Below, piece by piece: positions 52,295-60,656 of a stretch of DNA of 64,000 bases. The stretch covers positions 1 through 64,000 of the forward strand of contig CAYRNY010000008.1 in NCBI GenBank assembly GCA_964425755.1, in the 5' to 3' direction. The translations under genes and the position numbers were made by a program. Each line of letters begins with the position of its first letter. The stretch's first letter is position 1. The DNA comes from CAYRNY01 sp964425755. Its GTDB lineage: Bacteria; Chloroflexota; Anaerolineae; Aggregatilineales; Aggregatilineaceae. Below the pieces are notes generated by a model, which was not told the DNA's origin, made no database searches, and saw only the letters and a program-made list of their open reading frames with translations.

Positions 52295-53152
52295 GTGTTC
52301 AAACGAACCTGGATCGTAATCTTAAGTGTGCTTGTGCTGGGGCTGCTGGTCAGCGCGTGCGGCGGGGGCGATCTCGCGGAAGACCTGACGCCGATCCCCA
52401 CACTGCCACCGGGCGAAGAACCCGCGCTGCTGGACGCGCTGCAAGCCGCACCGGAAGCGACTCAGCCGCCCGATGAAGACGGCGAAGCGGAAATGAGCCA
52501 GGAAGAATTGGTGGCGCTCGGCGAGCAGGCATTCGGTCAGTGCGTCTCGTGTCATGGTGCAGAACCGGGCGCAGGTCCGGCGCTTCCGGGCATGGCCGAG
52601 CGCGCGGCCACGCGCATTGAGGGCATGAGCGCCGAAGACTATCTGCGCGAGTCGATCGTCGAGCCGGGCGCGTACATCGTTGAAGGTTATAGCGACATCA
52701 TGCCCGCTAACTACGACGAAACCCTCACCGAACAGGAGATCGAGGGACTCGTGGCGTACATCATGGCGGAATCCGGTGCGGACGAGCCGGCGGGTGAGGA
52801 GACTCCTACAGCCGAACCGACAGAAACACCTACCGAGGAACCTGCTGACGATGAAGATGCCGAGACCGCTGGTGTGGAAGGCGATCCGGCTGCGGGCGAG
52901 CCGTTGTTCGTCCAGAACTGCGCGAGTTGCCACGGTGAGGAAGACGGCGTTGGACCGGCGCTACCCGGCATGGCAGAGCGTGCGGCAGAACGAGTCGAGG
53001 GGATGAGTGCCGAAGACTATCTGCACGAATCGATCGTAGACCCCGGCGCATATGTGGTCGAAGGTTACCAGAATATCATGCCACCGGGCTATGGCGATCA
53101 GTTTAGCGAGCAAGAGTTGCAGGATATCATCGCCTACATGATGGACCATTAG
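52295..53152 (+). CDS. Dihaem cytochrome c lipoprotein
   Basis: The 285-residue lipoprotein starts at GTG with an ideal ACGGAGGT site six bases away. The signal ends in SAC (C22). Two homologous cytochrome c domains follow, residues 77-157 and 202-282, each with CxxCH (83-87 and 209-213) and an axial-ligand Met (M136 and M262). They are joined by an acidic Thr/Pro/Glu linker. It may accept electrons from complex III and pass them to a terminal oxidase or a soluble carrier. It is the last gene of the operon. Confidence 0.92.
   Translation: MFKRTWIVILSVLVLGLLVSACGGGDLAEDLTPIPTLPPGEEPALLDALQAAPEATQPPDEDGEAEMSQEELVALGEQAFGQCVSCHGAEPGAGPALPGMAERAATRIEGMSAEDYLRESIVEPGAYIVEGYSDIMPANYDETLTEQEIEGLVAYIMAESGADEPAGEETPTAEPTETPTEEPADDEDAETAGVEGDPAAGEPLFVQNCASCHGEEDGVGPALPGMAERAAERVEGMSAEDYLHESIVDPGAYVVEGYQNIMPPGYGDQFSEQELQDIIAYMMDH
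52523..53140 (+). repeat. Internal duplication of the cytochrome c domain
   Basis: The segments 52523-52765 and 52898-53140 encode nearly the same 81-residue domain (both contain GPALPGMAERAA, EGMSAEDYL, ESIV and VEGY). The DNA is also similar, with silent changes spread along it, so this is an older duplication kept in reading frame rather than a recent one. Confidence 0.9.
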
Positions 53153-53191
53153 ACTGCCTGGCTGATCGCTGGCCGCGATAAGTACATCACT

Positions 53192-53235
53192 GGCGGCGTT
53201 GCGTGTACACCTGCGCGACGCCGTCTTTCAATTTC
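53192..53235 (+). terminator. Terminator after the complex III operon
   Basis: A twelve-base-pair stem (ggcggcgttgcg...cgcgacgccgtc, with G-T pairs) and a ten-base loop are followed by TTTCAATTT. It lies 40 bases after the dihaem cytochrome stop. Confidence 0.68.
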
Positions 53236-53314
53236 GTAAAGGCCGTTACTGGTTCGGCTTCACCGCTCGTGGTAGGATAGTCGCGTTGCCTAATCATGTT
53301 GAGAGTTGTGCGTC

Positions 53315-55294
53315 ATGCCGCGACGTGTTCGCCAATTGCTGTTGATCTGTATCCTGTCCGCGATCGTGCTGGGTGTGCTGGCAAGTGATGCCGCGCAGTT
53401 GCTTCGCGCACAGGGCGATCCGACTGCAACGCCCAACATCAACTGGGTGCGCGAGCCGAGCGGGATCAACGTGCGGGGCGGCCCGGGGACCGAATACAAC
53501 GTGCTTGGCGCGCTGCCGATAGGGGCCTGGGTGCAGCCGTTGGCGCGCAATTCTCAGGGCGACTGGATTCTGATCACGTATCGGAACACACAAGGATGGG
53601 TGCAGGTCGATGGCGTGACATGGCGGTTGAACGTGGCGGCACTGCCCGTGATCGATGATCCTGAACCAACACCGATCCCCCCACCGCAAGATTATAATGC
53701 GCCGGGCAGCCCGACTTATACGCCCAATGCCAACTGGGTCAGCGTAGGCAATGCCGGGGCGTTTGTGCGATCTGGGCCGGGGCAGGGATACGGGGTATTG
53801 GGCGAGCTTTACACGGGCGACGTAGTCGACCCGGTCGCGCACGACCGCGCGGAGGACTGGGTCATGATCCGCTTTGGCAGCGGGTACGGCTGGCTGCGCT
53901 ATGACCTGGTGGTGTGGGCGGAGGATGTGCTAACGCTGCCTGTCGTGGACGTGCCCAATCTGACACCGTCCTTTACGGCGATCCCGATCGAGCCGAGTGC
54001 TACGTCTACCCCCACCGCTACCGCGACGTTGACGCCTTCCCGGACCGCTACAGCATCCGCCACGCCAACCCGAACCGCGACCCCAACCGCCACAGCGACA
54101 GCGTCGCATACGCCCACACCGACGCTTACCGCGACCGCTACCATGACGCCGACGCATACCGTGACGGCTACCCGCACGTCGACGCCCACGCCTACCGCGA
54201 CCGCTACGCCGACGCGCACCTCAACACCAACGCCATTGCCTTCTGCCACGGCTACACCGAGCGCGACGCCTACGCTCACCGCTACGGTTACGCCGACAGC
54301 GACGCCAAGTTTCACAATGACGGTGACGCCCAGTGCCACATTTGCCCCGACGGTTACCCCTTCACTGGCTGTTGCGGTGCAGCAGGCGGTTGTGAGCGCG
54401 ACCGCGACATCCACCTTGACGGCGACCGCTACCATCGATCCGCCCAGCGCGACTCCGACACGCACTTCAACGCCAACGCCCACGGCAACGGCTACGTTGA
54501 CTGCTACGCCGGTTCCGTCGGCAACACCTACCGCGACAGCTACCGCAACGGCTACAGAGACCATCACGCCGACTGCTACTGCTACCCATACCGTGACTCG
54601 CACGGCGACGGTGACCGCCAGCCCGACAGATGTGCCGACCGGTACTGCCAGCAGCACGTGGACGGCTACCGTGACTCCCACCGCTACGCACACGGCCACG
54701 CGTACGCCCCCCCCCAACGTGACGTTGACTCCCACGCCTGTGCCGGCTGACACGGTGACGGTCACGCCGCAGGCGGTCGCGGCTGCCGGTGAAGCGGACA
54801 GCGACGGTGATAACACGAGTGGGGCACCGGACCAGCCGGTACCCGGTAGCGCTGTTGTTGAGCGAATAGCTGGTGCCAGTGGCGAAGAAGGTCCACCGGT
54901 TGGGATGTTGATACTCGGCGGGCTGTTCGCGCTGGGGCTGTTGGGCTATGTGGGGGTGTACGTGATGAATGCGGCGAATATCGCGCGCTATCGTGAAGGC
55001 TTTGTGTTATCCGTGTGCCCGGTATGCGAGACCGGCGTGTTATACGTTGAGGATCGCCGCTATCGCGTACTGGGGATTCCGCGTGTGCGCCGCACCGTGC
55101 GTTGCGATACCTGCCGCTCGGTGTTGCGCCAGGTCGGGGCCGACCAATGGCGTTACGCGGTGGATGGGGCGACGAATCCCGCGCTTTATGACGCTTACAA
55201 CGGGCAAGTACTGGACGAAGACGATCTACTGGCTATCTCGCCGGAATTCCGCGATGCACCGCTCGAATTTATCGAAGAAGAGCACCATGATTAG
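53315..55294 (+). CDS. Exported SH3b protein with long Thr/Pro linker, membrane helix and zinc ribbon
   Basis: The 659-residue protein has an N-terminal signal or anchor (LLLICILSAIVLGVLA), two bacterial SH3 domains (about 45-110 and 140-215, each with NVRGGPG or FVRSGPG), then about 250 residues of Thr/Ala/Pro repeats (TPTATAT words), a membrane helix (about 535-555) and a C-terminal zinc ribbon (CPVC ... CDTC). The first part should be outside, the zinc ribbon inside. This Thr/Pro-linker style is common in Chloroflexota surface proteins. Function is unknown; SH3b domains often bind cell wall. Confidence 0.85.
   Translation: MPRRVRQLLLICILSAIVLGVLASDAAQLLRAQGDPTATPNINWVREPSGINVRGGPGTEYNVLGALPIGAWVQPLARNSQGDWILITYRNTQGWVQVDGVTWRLNVAALPVIDDPEPTPIPPPQDYNAPGSPTYTPNANWVSVGNAGAFVRSGPGQGYGVLGELYTGDVVDPVAHDRAEDWVMIRFGSGYGWLRYDLVVWAEDVLTLPVVDVPNLTPSFTAIPIEPSATSTPTATATLTPSRTATASATPTRTATPTATATASHTPTPTLTATATMTPTHTVTATRTSTPTPTATATPTRTSTPTPLPSATATPSATPTLTATVTPTATPSFTMTVTPSATFAPTVTPSLAVAVQQAVVSATATSTLTATATIDPPSATPTRTSTPTPTATATLTATPVPSATPTATATATATETITPTATATHTVTRTATVTASPTDVPTGTASSTWTATVTPTATHTATRTPPPNVTLTPTPVPADTVTVTPQAVAAAGEADSDGDNTSGAPDQPVPGSAVVERIAGASGEEGPPVGMLILGGLFALGLLGYVGVYVMNAANIARYREGFVLSVCPVCETGVLYVEDRRYRVLGIPRVRRTVRCDTCRSVLRQVGADQWRYAVDGATNPALYDAYNGQVLDEDDLLAISPEFRDAPLEFIEEEHHD
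53995..54768 (+). repeat. Thr/Ala/Pro-coding low-complexity repeat
   Basis: The DNA is a long series of short ACN-CCN-GCN-type words, giving long open frames on several frames and on the other strand. The near-repeated block RTSTPTPTATAT appears at least twice. It is the linker of the SH3b protein and is expected to vary in length between strains. Confidence 0.9.
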
Positions 55295-55557
55295 CCGTAC
55301 CGTTGGTGGCCGGCGTGTTGCCGCCCGGATGTGAAAACGGTACGATCGTCACTGCGCCGGGATGTATCTGCCTGGCTAGATGCGGGGCTAAGCGGCTTAG
55401 GGGGCTGATTGCCGGTACCGGGCACGACTGCATGCCGTGCATTGGGGCCATTTCCTGGTTAGCAGCTATAGGATGCGCATGTTGCCGCCGCACCCAGGCG
55501 GCGCTGCCAACGGTGCGCTTTCCAGTTTCGTTAACGGTTCACCAGCAGGAGTCTATT

Positions 55558-57003
55558 GTGTCACGAACGATCAAAACGCCCGAATGGGTGAAGGATGCAG
55601 TTTTCTACCAGATTTTTCCGGATCGCTTTGCGCAGAGCAGCCGTGTCCCGAAACCGTCGAATCTTGAAGCCTGGGACGCACCACCGACCCCGAACGGCTT
55701 CAAAGGCGGGGACTTGCTCGGCGTGATGGAACATCTCGATTATCTGCAGGAGTTGGGGATCACGGCAATTTACTTCAATCCGGTGTTCCAGTCCGCGTCG
55801 AATCACCGTTACCACACGCACGATTACTACCGCGTGGACCCGCTGCTGGGGGGCGACGCGGCGCTGCGCGAGTTACTCGATGCGGCGCACGAACGCGGGA
55901 TTCGCGTAGTGCTGGATGGCGTGTTCAACCATGCCAGCCGGGGCTTTTTCCAGTTTAACCATATCCTGGAGTGCGGCGAGCAATCACCCTATCTGGACTG
56001 GTTCACGATAAATGGCTTTCCGCTGAACGCCTACGATATCTCAAAAAAACCGAATTACGCGGCCTGGGTCGGCCTGCACGCTCTGCCAGAATTCAACACC
56101 GCGAATCCCCAGGTGCGCGAGTTTATTTTCAATGTAGCGGAATATTGGATCACATTCGGGATCGACGGGTGGCGTCTGGACGTACCGGCGGAGATTGACG
56201 ACGACTCTTTCTGGCAGGAGTTTCGCGCGCGGGTCAAGGCGCTTAACCCCGACGCGTATATCGTGGGTGAGATCTGGGTTGCAGCCCAGCGCTGGTTGCA
56301 GGGGGATCAGTTTGACGCGGTGATGAACTATGTCCAGACACACGCCGCGGTCGCTTTTTTCGGCGCGCGGTCCCTTGCAGAGCTGTGGATGGGGGGAACC
56401 TATCCGCCGCCTGAACCGTTTGACGCGGCACAGTTTGCGCAGGCGATTGAGGATATGCTCGCGCTCTATGACTGGGAGATCACGACAGCGCAGCTTAACC
56501 TGCTCAGCAGCCATGACATGCCGCGTTTCATCAACATGGTCAAGCAGGATCAGGCGGCGCTGCGAATGGCGATGTTGTTCCAGATGACGATGCCCGGCGC
56601 GCCGACGGTTTACTACGGCGACGAGATCGGTCTCACCGGGGGATATGAGCCAGGCTGCAGGGGTGCGTTTCCTTGGGATGAGTCACGGTGGGACGCGGAT
56701 CTACGCGCGTATGTGCAGTCCGCTATTCAACTACGCAACGACCATGTCGGGTTGCGGCGCGGCACGTACCAGACGCTGCTGGCCGAAGGTCAACACTACG
56801 CCTATGAGCGCGTCCATCAACATGAGCGTTACGTCGTTGCGTTCAATACTGCCACTGAAACGGCTCCGCTTAATATACCGGTTCGCGGGGGGGAGGGGCA
56901 GCCCAGGTTACTGTTTGGTGAGGCACAGGTCACCTTGACCGGTGATATTCTGACGCTGGATGTGCCTGCACGTACAGGTGTTGTGGTTGTGTTTGAGCAG
57001 TGA
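55558..57003 (+). CDS. Alpha-amylase family glycoside hydrolase (GH13)
   Basis: The protein has 481 residues from GTG 55558, preceded by AGGAG. The conserved GH13 regions are visible: DGVFNH (region I), DGWRLDV with the nucleophile D208, GEIW with the acid/base E238, and SSHDMPR with D320. The N-terminal VFYQIFPDRF and ANHRYHTHDYYRVDP segments resemble neopullulanase/cyclomaltodextrinase types, which act on short malto-oligosaccharides. There is no signal peptide, so it is cytoplasmic. The frame is open upstream (55303-55557) but Cys-rich and not protein-like; that 263-base gap shows nothing else. Confidence 0.93.
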   Translation: MSRTIKTPEWVKDAVFYQIFPDRFAQSSRVPKPSNLEAWDAPPTPNGFKGGDLLGVMEHLDYLQELGITAIYFNPVFQSASNHRYHTHDYYRVDPLLGGDAALRELLDAAHERGIRVVLDGVFNHASRGFFQFNHILECGEQSPYLDWFTINGFPLNAYDISKKPNYAAWVGLHALPEFNTANPQVREFIFNVAEYWITFGIDGWRLDVPAEIDDDSFWQEFRARVKALNPDAYIVGEIWVAAQRWLQGDQFDAVMNYVQTHAAVAFFGARSLAELWMGGTYPPPEPFDAAQFAQAIEDMLALYDWEITTAQLNLLSSHDMPRFINMVKQDQAALRMAMLFQMTMPGAPTVYYGDEIGLTGGYEPGCRGAFPWDESRWDADLRAYVQSAIQLRNDHVGLRRGTYQTLLAEGQHYAYERVHQHERYVVAFNTATETAPLNIPVRGGEGQPRLLFGEAQVTLTGDILTLDVPARTGVVVVFEQ

Positions 57004-57036
57004 GCGTGGTGGAATCTGAGGGAGCTAGATAGCGTT

Positions 57037-58764
57037 ATGATCGCCGATCAAGCAGTATATCGTGCCGAACCGCGCAAGGCCGTGCAGGTAACCTTTCCTG
57101 ATGGCGTTGTGTTCGAAGGGCCGGTTGGCACACCATTAGAGGCGTTTGTGCAGACGTATGAGCGCGAGCAGAACCCCGGGGGACTGCTGGCTGTCGCAGC
57201 GCTGGTTGACGGGCGCCTGCGCGAGTTGACACGCCCGGTCACGCGAGATGTGCTGGTGCAGCCCGTGCGCATGGATGTCAGTGACGGCAGCCGGATTTAC
57301 CGGCGTTCGTTGGCGTTTTTGCTCACGGTGGCGGCGGCGGAGCTGTTCCCGGGGGTGCAAATCGAGGTCGAGCACTCATTGCCCAGTGGCGGATATTTCT
57401 GCCGCGTGCACGGGCGCGAGCGTTTCACCGTGGACGAAATTCGCGCGATCAAAGAGCGGATGCGTGCGATCGTCGCGGAAGAGGAACCGATCACGCGCGA
57501 GCAGATTCCACTGGACGAGGCGCGCGCGATGTTCGCGGCCTGCGGTGACGATGACAAGGTGCGCTTGCTTGAATTCCGCACAAAAGACTACCTCACGATC
57601 TACCGCTTGCGTGGTGAGACGGATTATTTTTACGGTTACATGGTGCCGCATACCGGCTATCTTCAACTGTTTGATCTGCAGACCGAAGCGGACGGGTTTA
57701 TCCTGCAATATCCGCGCCGCGAGCATCCGGGCGAGATCCGACCGCCGACGAAATCACCACAACTCACGGCTGTTTTCCGCCAGCGTGAGGATTGGCTGCG
57801 ACTGCTGGACGTGGGATATATCGGCAGTCTGAACCAGAGAATTCGTGATGGTGAGGCGCGCGAGATTGTGCTGGTCATGGAGGCGTTGCATGAAGGCCAT
57901 ATCGCCCAGATCGCGTACCAGATTTCGCAGCGCCACAGAGAGGGCCTGCGGCTGGTGCTGATCGCGGGGCCGTCGTCATCCGGCAAGACGACGTTCTCAA
58001 AGCGCTTGGCGATCCAGTTGATCGCGCACGGCCTCAAACCATATACGCTGGAGATGGACCGTTATTTCGTCGAGCGCCATAAAACCCCGCGCGACGAAAA
58101 CGGCGAATACGACTTCGAGGCGTTAGAGGCAGTCGATCTTCCCCTGTTTAACGAGCAGTTGCTGGCCTTGACACGCAGCGAGGCTGTGCGGATTCCGCAC
58201 TTCGACTTTGTAACCGGCCTGCGTTCATTTGAAACGCACGAGACCCGGCTGTCACCGGACCACGTATTGATCGTGGAAGGGATTCACGGGCTGAACCCGG
58301 GGCTGGTGTCGTCTCTTTCGACTGAGGGGCTATTCCGCATATACGTATCGGCGCTGACCGTGCTCAACATCGACCGGCACAACCGGGTGCCAACAACGGA
58401 CGTGCGCTTGATCCGTCGCATCGTGCGTGATGCGACGTTCCGGGGGTATTCCGCCCTGGATACGCTGGCACGCTGGGAAAGTGTGCGCCGTGGTGAAAAG
58501 CGTAACATCTTTCCGTACCAGGAAAACGCCGACGTGATGTTCAATTCGGCCCTGGTGTATGAACTCGCAGTCTTGCGTCCGCTGGCGGAGCCGCTGCTGC
58601 TGCAAGTCGAGCCGGGTAACCCGTACTACAACGAGGCCAAGCGGCTGCTATCGATCTTGGGCTGGCTCAAGCCGATGCCGCAGGAACTGGTGCCGGACAA
58701 TTCGCTGCTCCGTGAGTTCGTTGGTGGTTCAAACTTGCGCGATTTTACTCCCGGGCTGCACTAG
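57037..58764 (+). CDS. Uridine kinase-like protein with TGS and ThrRS-like N-terminal domains
   Basis: The 575-residue protein combines an N-terminal TGS-like domain (15-85), a region like the second additional domain of threonyl-tRNA synthetase (about 90-200, with SGGYFCRVHG and HTGYLQLFDL), and a C-terminal P-loop kinase of the uridine kinase/phosphoribulokinase type (GPSSSGKTTFSKRL at 310-323, MDRYFVERHKTPRDENGEYDFE, VEGIHGLNP). This architecture is a known but poorly characterised family in bacteria. The phosphorylated substrate is not known. It starts 33 bases after the amylase and precedes the dynamin genes by 26 bases. Confidence 0.9.
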   Translation: MIADQAVYRAEPRKAVQVTFPDGVVFEGPVGTPLEAFVQTYEREQNPGGLLAVAALVDGRLRELTRPVTRDVLVQPVRMDVSDGSRIYRRSLAFLLTVAAAELFPGVQIEVEHSLPSGGYFCRVHGRERFTVDEIRAIKERMRAIVAEEEPITREQIPLDEARAMFAACGDDDKVRLLEFRTKDYLTIYRLRGETDYFYGYMVPHTGYLQLFDLQTEADGFILQYPRREHPGEIRPPTKSPQLTAVFRQREDWLRLLDVGYIGSLNQRIRDGEAREIVLVMEALHEGHIAQIAYQISQRHREGLRLVLIAGPSSSGKTTFSKRLAIQLIAHGLKPYTLEMDRYFVERHKTPRDENGEYDFEALEAVDLPLFNEQLLALTRSEAVRIPHFDFVTGLRSFETHETRLSPDHVLIVEGIHGLNPGLVSSLSTEGLFRIYVSALTVLNIDRHNRVPTTDVRLIRRIVRDATFRGYSALDTLARWESVRRGEKRNIFPYQENADVMFNSALVYELAVLRPLAEPLLLQVEPGNPYYNEAKRLLSILGWLKPMPQELVPDNSLLREFVGGSNLRDFTPGLH

Positions 58765-58790
58765 GTCCGTTGCTATGCAGGTGGTGCGTT

Positions 58791-60656
58791 GTGGAAGCTG
58801 ACCATCTTTCACGCAAATTGCTGACCCGGTTTGATGCGATCCGGCGTCAGGAACACGAGCAGATCACGGCGCTGCTGGATGTATTGAGCCGCGTGGACGG
58901 CTTGCCCGATGACCAGATGGAGCAGGCGCGTGATGCCCTGTTCCATACCAACCATCCGTTCTTGATGGTGATGGTCGGGCCGTTTGGGTCCGGCAAGTCG
59001 AGTATCATCAACGCCTTGCTTGGTGAGCGCGTGCTGGATGTGGGGCCGATTCCGACGACGGATCACATTGTGATCCTGCGGCGCGGCGCGGACCTGCAGC
59101 GCTCGCGGTCAGGTGACATCGAAACCGTGTTCTACGACAGCCCGCTGCTCGAAAACTTGAGCCTTGTTGATACGCCAGGACTGGAATCGGTGTTCCTGAC
59201 GCATGACGAGGTGACGCGCCGGTTCTTGCACCGCGCGGATGTCGTGTTGCTGGTGATGCTCGCGACGCAGGTGCTGACTGCGAGCAATCTGGAATATTTG
59301 CAGCAGTTGAAGACATACGGCAAACGGACGATCGTTGTCGTCAATCAGTTAGACCTGTTAGACGAGGATGAACGACAGCAGGTGCGTGATTTTGTGCTCG
59401 AGCAGGCGCGCGCCCACCTCGGTGTGGAGCCGGTGATCTGGTTGGTGTCGGCAAAGCTGGCGATGGCGGCCCAACAGGAAGACCCGCGCGACGAGATCGC
59501 GTGGGATGAAAGCGGTTTTGCCGATATCGAGGCGTATATCAAAGAGACGCTTGGCGACGTGGACCGGCTGCGCCAGAAGCTCGAGACGCCGGTCCAGGTT
59601 TGCCAGAACGTGACGAAATCCGCGCTGACGTTGGTGCAGGAACAGCAGGCTGCGCTTGACGCGCACCGTAAGACGCTGGCGAATATCGAAGCGCAGATTG
59701 ACCAGGGGCGGCGCGAACAGCAAAGAACGGTCGACGACACGTTGGAATCGATCGCCCGCACCTGGGATGAGGCTGCCGCGCGTGGCAGTGACGCGATCGG
59801 CGATCTGTTCCAGTTTTCGCGCGGGATCGGGTTGTTCTTCGGCGGCCTGGGTGAGATTGTAGGTATCGGGCGGTTGGTGCGTCGCTTCAGCGGGCGGACA
59901 CGTTCCGGCGCGGCGTTCGAGGCGCACAAGGTCCGCCAGGCGTTGCAACAGATTCCCGAACAAGTCGACCAGCTTGGCCCGCGCCTGGAAGGGCGCGACC
60001 TGCAAGATATCGATGATCTGGTTGATTACACGCGCCGGGCAGTGGACGGGCTGCCGCCGCGACTGGCGAGCAAAGTGATCGGCAAGATTCAAACACCGTT
60101 GCGTTACGAACGCGGGTTCTTGCGCGACGTGCGCGGCGCGTTGGACGATATATTGCGCGCGGCGGAGACGTTCGAGACTGAAAAGCTGGACCGCACCCTG
60201 CGCAATACGCTGATCATCCTGGCGTTGTGGCAGATTGTCACTGTGGTGATCGTGGTGGCGACAGTGACCGGTGCGTTGTTTAATTTGGGGTCCGATGCCG
60301 GGACGGTGGCGTTGGTGTTTGCGATCGGCATCGCGGCTGTGCTGTTGGGATTGGCGCTGGTTCCGTTGCGGGGATGGTTTTTGCGCCGCAGCTACGAGCG
60401 TCGTATTCGCGGCTATCGTGATGATTATCTCGACAAGTTACGCCGCGCTGCGGAACAGGTGGTCGCGCATGGCGTGCAGTTGCGCCACGATGCCGCTGCG
60501 CCGTTTACGCGGCTGGTGGTGTCCCAGACGGAACTGCTCGACGAACTGCGCCGCGATCTGCAAGACCAGCAGCAGGCATTTGTGCGTCTACAAGGTGGGT
60601 TGGCCGATCTGGCTCCGCGCGACCAGCAACCGGGCCAACAGGTGGAGGATCGATGA
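58791..60656 (+). CDS. Dynamin-like GTPase, first of a tandem pair
   Basis: The 621-residue protein has G1 GPFGSGKSS (63-71), a switch-like PIPTTD, G3 VDTPG (about 125-129) and G4 NQLD. The middle is a long helical bundle with coiled-coil stretches, and two membrane helices lie near 475-525 (ALWQIVTVVIVVATVTGALF and VALVFAIGIAAVLLGLALV). It belongs to the bacterial dynamin-like proteins, which bind and reshape membranes. GTG 58791 follows AGGTGG; a TTG seven codons upstream is possible. Its TGA overlaps the next ATG (ATGA). Confidence 0.88.
   Translation: MEADHLSRKLLTRFDAIRRQEHEQITALLDVLSRVDGLPDDQMEQARDALFHTNHPFLMVMVGPFGSGKSSIINALLGERVLDVGPIPTTDHIVILRRGADLQRSRSGDIETVFYDSPLLENLSLVDTPGLESVFLTHDEVTRRFLHRADVVLLVMLATQVLTASNLEYLQQLKTYGKRTIVVVNQLDLLDEDERQQVRDFVLEQARAHLGVEPVIWLVSAKLAMAAQQEDPRDEIAWDESGFADIEAYIKETLGDVDRLRQKLETPVQVCQNVTKSALTLVQEQQAALDAHRKTLANIEAQIDQGRREQQRTVDDTLESIARTWDEAAARGSDAIGDLFQFSRGIGLFFGGLGEIVGIGRLVRRFSGRTRSGAAFEAHKVRQALQQIPEQVDQLGPRLEGRDLQDIDDLVDYTRRAVDGLPPRLASKVIGKIQTPLRYERGFLRDVRGALDDILRAAETFETEKLDRTLRNTLIILALWQIVTVVIVVATVTGALFNLGSDAGTVALVFAIGIAAVLLGLALVPLRGWFLRRSYERRIRGYRDDYLDKLRRAAEQVVAHGVQLRHDAAAPFTRLVVSQTELLDELRRDLQDQQQAFVRLQGGLADLAPRDQQPGQQVEDR

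Noticed and set aside
53899..54816. 305-residue open frame on the minus strand and a 278-residue frame in another plus frame
   Set aside because: Both are shadows of the Thr/Pro repeat DNA of the SH3b gene; their translations are only Val/Ala/Gly or Tyr/Arg/Asp low complexity.
55303..55557. 85-codon N-terminal extension of the GH13 frame
   Set aside because: The extension is Cys- and Arg-rich without similarity, while a GTG with AGGAG sits exactly where the enzyme family starts.
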